NCBI GenBank assembly: GCA_958295465.1
Contig: OY282353.1
Location: 558,001-622,000 of the forward strand
Origin: an uncultured Gammaproteobacteria bacterium
Lineage (GTDB): Bacteria > Pseudomonadota > Gammaproteobacteria > HK1
Direction: 5' to 3'
DNA length: 64,000 nucleotides
Shown: positions 60,623 to 64,000 of the stretch, in pieces
How positions within the stretch are numbered: position 1 is the first letter of the stretch
Layout: each line of letters begins with the position of its first letter
Notes under the pieces: generated by a model
Database searches by the model: none
Told to the model about the DNA's origin: nothing
What the model saw: the letters and a program-made list of their open reading frames with translations, nothing else
Program-made: the position numbers and the translations under genes

Positions 60623-60764
60623 TCGCCTCGCGCACTGGCTGTACACTGACGAGATCCAGTTGCCGATGGAACGGGAAAGCGTAGATGAACCGCCCTGGCT
60701 GCCGGGTGCAGGCAGGGCGCGCACGGCACGGGCGACATCGTGCAATCAGACCGGAGGATTCGTC

Positions 60765-61049
60765 ATGCCCAGATACGTCATTGAACGAAACATTCCCGAA
60801 GTCGGCTCCCTGGAACGCGAGGCGCTGCGCGGGGCGGCGCAGAAGTCGAACGGGGTGCTGGCGGAGATGAAGGCGGAGAAGAAGAACATCCAGTGGGAGC
60901 ACAGCTACGTCGCCGGAGACAAGACGTTCTGCATCTACCTCGCCGACGGCGAGGCGCTCATCCACGAGCATGCGGAGCGCAGCGGATTCCCCGCCTCCAT
61001 CGTCACCGAAGTGCGCAAGATGATCGATCCGGTCACTGCCGAGGGGTGA
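60765..61049 (+). CDS. DUF4242 family small protein
   Basis: A 94-residue protein recalling the DUF4242 family (a ferredoxin-like fold, some members of which bind nickel). PRYVIERNIPEVGSLEREAL, the central IQWEHSYVAGDKTFCIYLAD and then IHEHAERSGFPASIVTEVRK with possible metal-binding His/Glu. GGAGG at 60753 sets the start ATG 60765. It follows the monooxygenase by about 140 bp. Confidence 0.75.
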   Translation: MPRYVIERNIPEVGSLEREALRGAAQKSNGVLAEMKAEKKNIQWEHSYVAGDKTFCIYLADGEALIHEHAERSGFPASIVTEVRKMIDPVTAEG

Positions 61050-61195
61050 TGCCGGCGGACTCTGCGTCCTTCACCCCCCTTGGGAGAAGACCTGGAGCAG
61101 GTTGCCGGCCGTGACCGGAGTACCTGTGACGTCTCCCCCGCCCTGACCGGCACCGCCATTCGCGGGCGCGTCGGCGGGCCGGGGTCCTCGTCGGT

Positions 61196-61792
61196 CTATT
61201 CGCTGTTCACCGTGCGATCCCTCACCCACTTCCGGCCGTTCAACATGGGGGTGACGAGGTTCTCCCGCTTCCACACCAGGTAGAAGAGGATCGCGGCCAC
61301 GTGAAAGGCGACGAGCCCCAGAACCACCTTGGCGAAGAGGTGGTGATAGGCCGTCATCGTGACCACGGTGTCGGACGATACCTCCGACGCCAGCGGACCG
61401 GAAAAGAAGAGCGCGTCGTCCTCGGAGAAGAGGCCCGTCACCACCTGGGCGGTCAGCGCGAGCACCATCGCAATGACGGACAGGGCGCCGATGGGGTTGT
61501 GTCCGGCCACGCCGCTCGGCCGCCGGCGACCGACCTGGCGGACGTAGGCCGGCATGTCGTGCAACGAGGCCAGGAGGGTGCGGTGGCGAACCGGGGCGGG
61601 ACCGGCCCAGCCCCATGCGTAGCGGAAGAGAAGCAGCGCCCCGGTCAGGTAACCGAGGTAGATGTGCCACTGCATGATGGAGAAGGTGCGGAACTCCCCC
61701 AGGACCCAGCCGGTGATCACCGAGGCGGCCAGCAGCCAGTGCCACAGACGGGTGACCGGATCCCAGACCGCTTCGCGGCGATAGCCTTCCAT
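61196..61792 (-). CDS. Cytochrome b561 family protein
   Basis: A 198-residue inner-membrane heme protein. Four helices carry histidines placed for two hemes: VTRLWHWLLAASVITGW, IMQWHIYLGYLTGALLLFRY, and TAYHHLFAKVVLGLVAFHVA. It resembles the b-type subunit of Ni/Fe-hydrogenase and related electron carriers. ATG 61792 is preferred to two GTG codons just upstream. It follows the cytochrome c' gene on the same strand, so the two probably exchange electrons. Confidence 0.88.
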   Translation of the reverse strand: MEGYRREAVWDPVTRLWHWLLAASVITGWVLGEFRTFSIMQWHIYLGYLTGALLLFRYAWGWAGPAPVRHRTLLASLHDMPAYVRQVGRRRPSGVAGHNPIGALSVIAMVLALTAQVVTGLFSEDDALFFSGPLASEVSSDTVVTMTAYHHLFAKVVLGLVAFHVAAILFYLVWKRENLVTPMLNGRKWVRDRTVNSE

Positions 61793-61985
61793 CACCACCG
61801 TCCAGCCCCGGTCGCCGAGGCCCGCCGGGGGGGTCCACGCGCAACCGGCACCGAAGCCTCATGGCGGACCCTCACCACACGGACCGGCCGCCTCGGTGCA
61901 CGCGACCTCTTCTTCCCGACCCGGCCGCCCCGCGACCGAGCGTCCCTCCCCGAACGACGAACCGGCCGCCCCGGCAGCGCGGTGG

Positions 61986-62456
61986 CTACATCTTCTCGGC
62001 GCGGAAGTCGTCGTGGCAGCCCTTGCAGGCCTTGCCGACCGCACCGATCTTCGAGCGCAGCGCATCGAGCCCGTCCCCCGCCACTTCGGCCAGGGCCGCC
62101 GCGGCCTCCGACAGAGCCTCGGCCTTCTTGCCCGCTTCCGGCCAGGTCGTCCAGAGCTCCGGGAGCGCGCGGGTCTTCCCCGCGTACGCGCCGTTGTCGG
62201 TCCCCTCGGGCCACATGGCGCCGCCCTCGACGTTGGCCATCGTGTTCAGGTGCGCGGCGTAGATCCCGGCCATCTCCGCGTCGTATTCCATTGCCCCCTT
62301 GGCCATCTGGAACAGGGGGCCGGCGTACCAGCTCTGCAGGGTCATCACGGCGCGGCGCGCCTTGATCGCGTCCTCGTTCGGGTCCTTGGCGGCGGATGCG
62401 GAGAGCGCGAGGGTCAGACCGATGAGGACCAGGATCCATCGAGCGAAGGAGTGCAT
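61986..62456 (-). CDS. Cytochrome c' family protein
   Basis: A 156-residue periplasmic protein. It has a signal peptide (ARWILVLIGLTLALSASA) and one heme site CKGCH at the C-terminal end (GKACKGCHDDFRAEKM), the place expected for cytochrome c' and c556 four-helix bundles. ATG 62456 has GGGAGG upstream. Cytochromes c' bind NO or carry electrons; the adjoining b561 gene suggests electron exchange. Confidence 0.9.
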   Translation of the reverse strand: MHSFARWILVLIGLTLALSASAAKDPNEDAIKARRAVMTLQSWYAGPLFQMAKGAMEYDAEMAGIYAAHLNTMANVEGGAMWPEGTDNGAYAGKTRALPELWTTWPEAGKKAEALSEAAAALAEVAGDGLDALRSKIGAVGKACKGCHDDFRAEKM

Positions 62457-62549
62457 GGGAACCTCCCTTGTACATGGCGGTTCGGATGTGTGGCTACTGC
62501 GCCGAGCCAGTCTAGGAGTCTGCGCCGCAGAAAGATAGCCCGGCCCGGA

Positions 62550-62640
62550 ACGATGCTGTAGGGGCGACGCATGCGTCGCCCCTACCGACGGTGATGTCCC
62601 CGTGTTTGGCGACACCGCGGTACGGCGCCAATCCAACGAC
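62550..62640 (-). repeat. Palindrome-bearing dispersed repeat, third location
   Basis: It contains the 28-bp palindrome at 62558-62585 and, read on the minus strand, GCGGTGTCGCCAAACACGGG upstream of it, as in the 298-bp units at 57015-57075. Only about 75 bp are shared, which outlines the minimal element. Confidence 0.88.
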
Positions 62641-62934
62641 CGACCAGTGCGGGCGCCGGTACTCCGACGCGTAAGGGGTAGCCGAAGCGGCGGCGGCCCG
62701 TCGAGGGGCATCACTGGAACTTACGCAGCAGTCATTCGGCAGGCCGGGCGGAGAAGCGGCGGCGGTCCGTCGAGGGGCATCGCTGGAACCGCGCTTCCGC
62801 GCCATTGCGGGACTCCGTCGACGGTGCGCGACTCGAAGCAATTGCCTCAGCCCCGCTTCCCGCCGATGAACGCCTCCAGTGCCGCAACACGCGCTTCCGC
62901 CCTGCATCTGTTCGGAGGATGGTGACGAGGGGCG
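62641..62934 (+). other. Interval with a direct repeat
   Basis: No complete gene. A unit of about 37 bp (AAGCGGCGGCGG-CCGTCGAGGGGCATC) occurs at 62684 and 62753. On the minus strand 62915-62850 reads AEARVAALEAFIGGKRG and a stop, perhaps the tail of a lost small protein like the next gene. Confidence 0.4.
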
Positions 62935-63135
62935 CTACGCGTTCGGGGACTCGCGGCGCGTGAAGCCTTCGAACAACCCTTCCAGCCGGGCCATCCGCTC
63001 GCGAAGGTCTCCGATGTCGCGATGAATCCCGCCGATGTCGCGGCGGAGCTCTCTCAGATTCGGGACGATGAGTACACCGAGCGCGATACCCGTGCCGATG
63101 ATGGTGATGACAAGCGCAATCGTGTCGGACGTCAC
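62935..63135 (-). CDS. Small membrane protein with a helical tail, unknown function
   Basis: A 66-residue protein: one transmembrane helix (TIALVITIIGTGIALGVLIV) followed by a charged helix with heptad-like spacing (RELRRDIGGIHRDIGDLRER, MARLEGLFEGF), likely a coiled coil. GTG 63135 gives the usual length of this type of protein; the open frame extends further upstream without similarity. Proteins of this form are common in rearranged regions of such genomes. Function unknown. Confidence 0.6.
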   Translation of the reverse strand: MTSDTIALVITIIGTGIALGVLIVPNLRELRRDIGGIHRDIGDLRERMARLEGLFEGFTRRESPNA

Positions 63136-63409
63136 GGCGGCGCTCCGGTGCGCGGGCTCTGGAGAGGATAACACCGCAGGCAGTCTTGTCCCATGAGACA
63201 TGAGCCTGAAGGGGTGGTGCGAATCCCACCAGAGGTGAGCCTGACCGAGGGGGTTTCGGGATCATCGGAGGATGATCTCGAGACTCGACATCGAACGGCT
63301 GCGCACCATTGACGAGTTGCGCGATTTCATGGCATGGGCGGTTGCAGGCTGCGCCGGGGTCAAGCGTCCCGGGAAGGAACGCGGCGGCAAGGAGGGGCGG
63401 CGGCGAGGC
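63136..63409 (+). other. Interval with a possible broken gene start
   Basis: A GGAGG is followed by ATG 63272 or 63269, giving SRLDIERLRTIDELRDFMA, which recalls the start of some integrase-like transposases, but similarity ends after about 20 residues. The GTGGTGCGAATCCCACC stretch near 63216 resembles a piece of a group II intron, though no other part of one is here. Both are remnants at best. Confidence 0.35.
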
Positions 63410-64000
63410 TCAGGCGCGCTCTGCCGCGAATGCGGCGACGTTGCGTTCCTCCCGGCTGAACTCCACCCCGACCAGATGGATCGGCTGCCCGAGACGACGG
63501 TACTTGTCGGCGTAGCCCTTCTCCTCGAGCTGCGCCATCGCGGTCCCCTCGGGCTCCTTCTCCACCGTCTTGAGCTCGAACAGGTAGACCTGATCATTGA
63601 ATAACACCGCCATGTCCAGCCGCCCGCGGCTGGTGCTGTCTTCCACCCGCACGTCCAGACCCGCGGCGGCGAACCAGGAGTAGAACACGCTCGCGTAGTA
63701 GCCCTCGTAGCGGGCGATGTCGTTCTTCGTATGCCACTGGTAGGGGATGCCGGCGAAGAACGACCGGAACAGTGCATCCAGCCCGTCGAAATCGTTCTCG
63801 CGCAGCAGTTGGCGGAGGCGAAGGTGGTCCTTCGTCCGGTGCGACCCCTCCGGCGTCATGGCCCGGAGCAGGCTGCCGTTCAGGCTCTGGCGCACCTCGC
63901 GGTTCGGATACTCCAGCCGGTAGAGGGCTTCGCCGTCGAAGTCCTCTTCGCCGGCGATCGTCAGGTAGCCGGTCTGGAACAGCAGCGCCTCGGTGGCCAT
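63410..64000 (-). CDS. PD-(D/E)XK nuclease domain protein, C-terminal part
   Basis: The gene enters from beyond the right edge; about 196 C-terminal residues are present. The N-terminal part visible (TEALLFQTGYLTIAGEED, LEYPNREVRQSLN) is the usual link of AAA-ATPase-like proteins of the PF09820/PF08011 type. The nuclease core follows: YYASVFYSWFAAAGLDVRVE, GRLDMAVLF (Asp) and VYLFELKTVE (ExK). Such proteins are frequent in many genomes, but their role is unclear. The ATG at the edge is probably internal. Confidence 0.75.
   Translation of the reverse strand: MATEALLFQTGYLTIAGEEDFDGEALYRLEYPNREVRQSLNGSLLRAMTPEGSHRTKDHLRLRQLLRENDFDGLDALFRSFFAGIPYQWHTKNDIARYEGYYASVFYSWFAAAGLDVRVEDSTSRGRLDMAVLFNDQVYLFELKTVEKEPEGTAMAQLEEKGYADKYRRLGQPIHLVGVEFSREERNVAAFAAERA

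Noticed and set aside
63205..63245. A second group II intron, from the GTGCGAATCCCACC stretch
   Set aside because: No domain V, reverse transcriptase or intron ends are nearby; one short match is not enough.

Overview
The window is GC-rich proteobacterial chromosome, and its conserved blocks point to a gammaproteobacterium. These are the lipid A and replication block (bamA-skp-lpxD-fabZ-lpxA-lpxB-rnhB-dnaE-accA) and tpiA-secG-tRNA-Leu-nuoABCDE. Lipid A genes show a Gram-negative outer membrane; complex I and cytochromes suggest aerobic respiration. The species cannot be named. Many insertion sequences, tandem repeats and half-genes show a genome under active rearrangement.

Layout. 1-9970: envelope and replication block, tightly overlapped (ATGA junctions), starting inside bamA. 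10311-12730 (minus): a DUF3726 gene and a conserved unknown gene, with an IS5-family element just upstream. 13942-21966: a catabolic cluster made of a NitT/TauT-type ABC transporter (frameshifted binding protein), FAD oxidoreductase, CoA-transferase, enoyl-CoA hydratase and amidohydrolase. 22039-26912: tpiA, secG, tRNA-Leu(GAG), nuoABCDE; the nuo operon stops after nuoE. 26913-38500: a plastic region with fragments of a nuclease-like gene, a DNA methyltransferase and an IS3 element, then psd. It also carries a segment of about 2.5 kb present twice (adenine methyltransferase plus propionyl-CoA carboxylase beta), with a group II intron, an IS3 element and a TIR-domain gene between the copies.

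38476-42203: pccA, meaB and mce, which with pccB form most of the propionyl-CoA to methylmalonyl-CoA route (the mutase itself is not in the window). 42364-54428: mixed metabolic genes (a LysM-like membrane-anchored protein, a sterol desaturase-family hydroxylase, an aminotransferase, a ketopantoate reductase-like enzyme, a 2-oxopentenoate hydratase-like enzyme, a 2OG-Fe(II)-type oxygenase, a glutaredoxin-rhodanese fusion, an HtrA-like protein lacking its catalytic triad, an agmatinase-like enzyme and an unknown). 54900-60622: an IS21 remnant, then a TRAP transporter operon split by about 1 kb of nested repeats, then a luciferase-like monooxygenase. 60765-64000: a DUF4242 protein, cytochrome b561 and cytochrome c', a small membrane protein, and the end of a PD-(D/E)XK-type gene.

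The most striking item is at 35394-36996. An AT-rich adenine methyltransferase gene overlaps by 8 bp a gene joining a DNA-reading-type N-terminus to a TIR domain with an intact WxxxE motif. This looks like a restriction-modification unit whose nuclease has been replaced by an NAD-consuming effector. A second, broken methyltransferase copy without the TIR gene lies 6.7 kb away.
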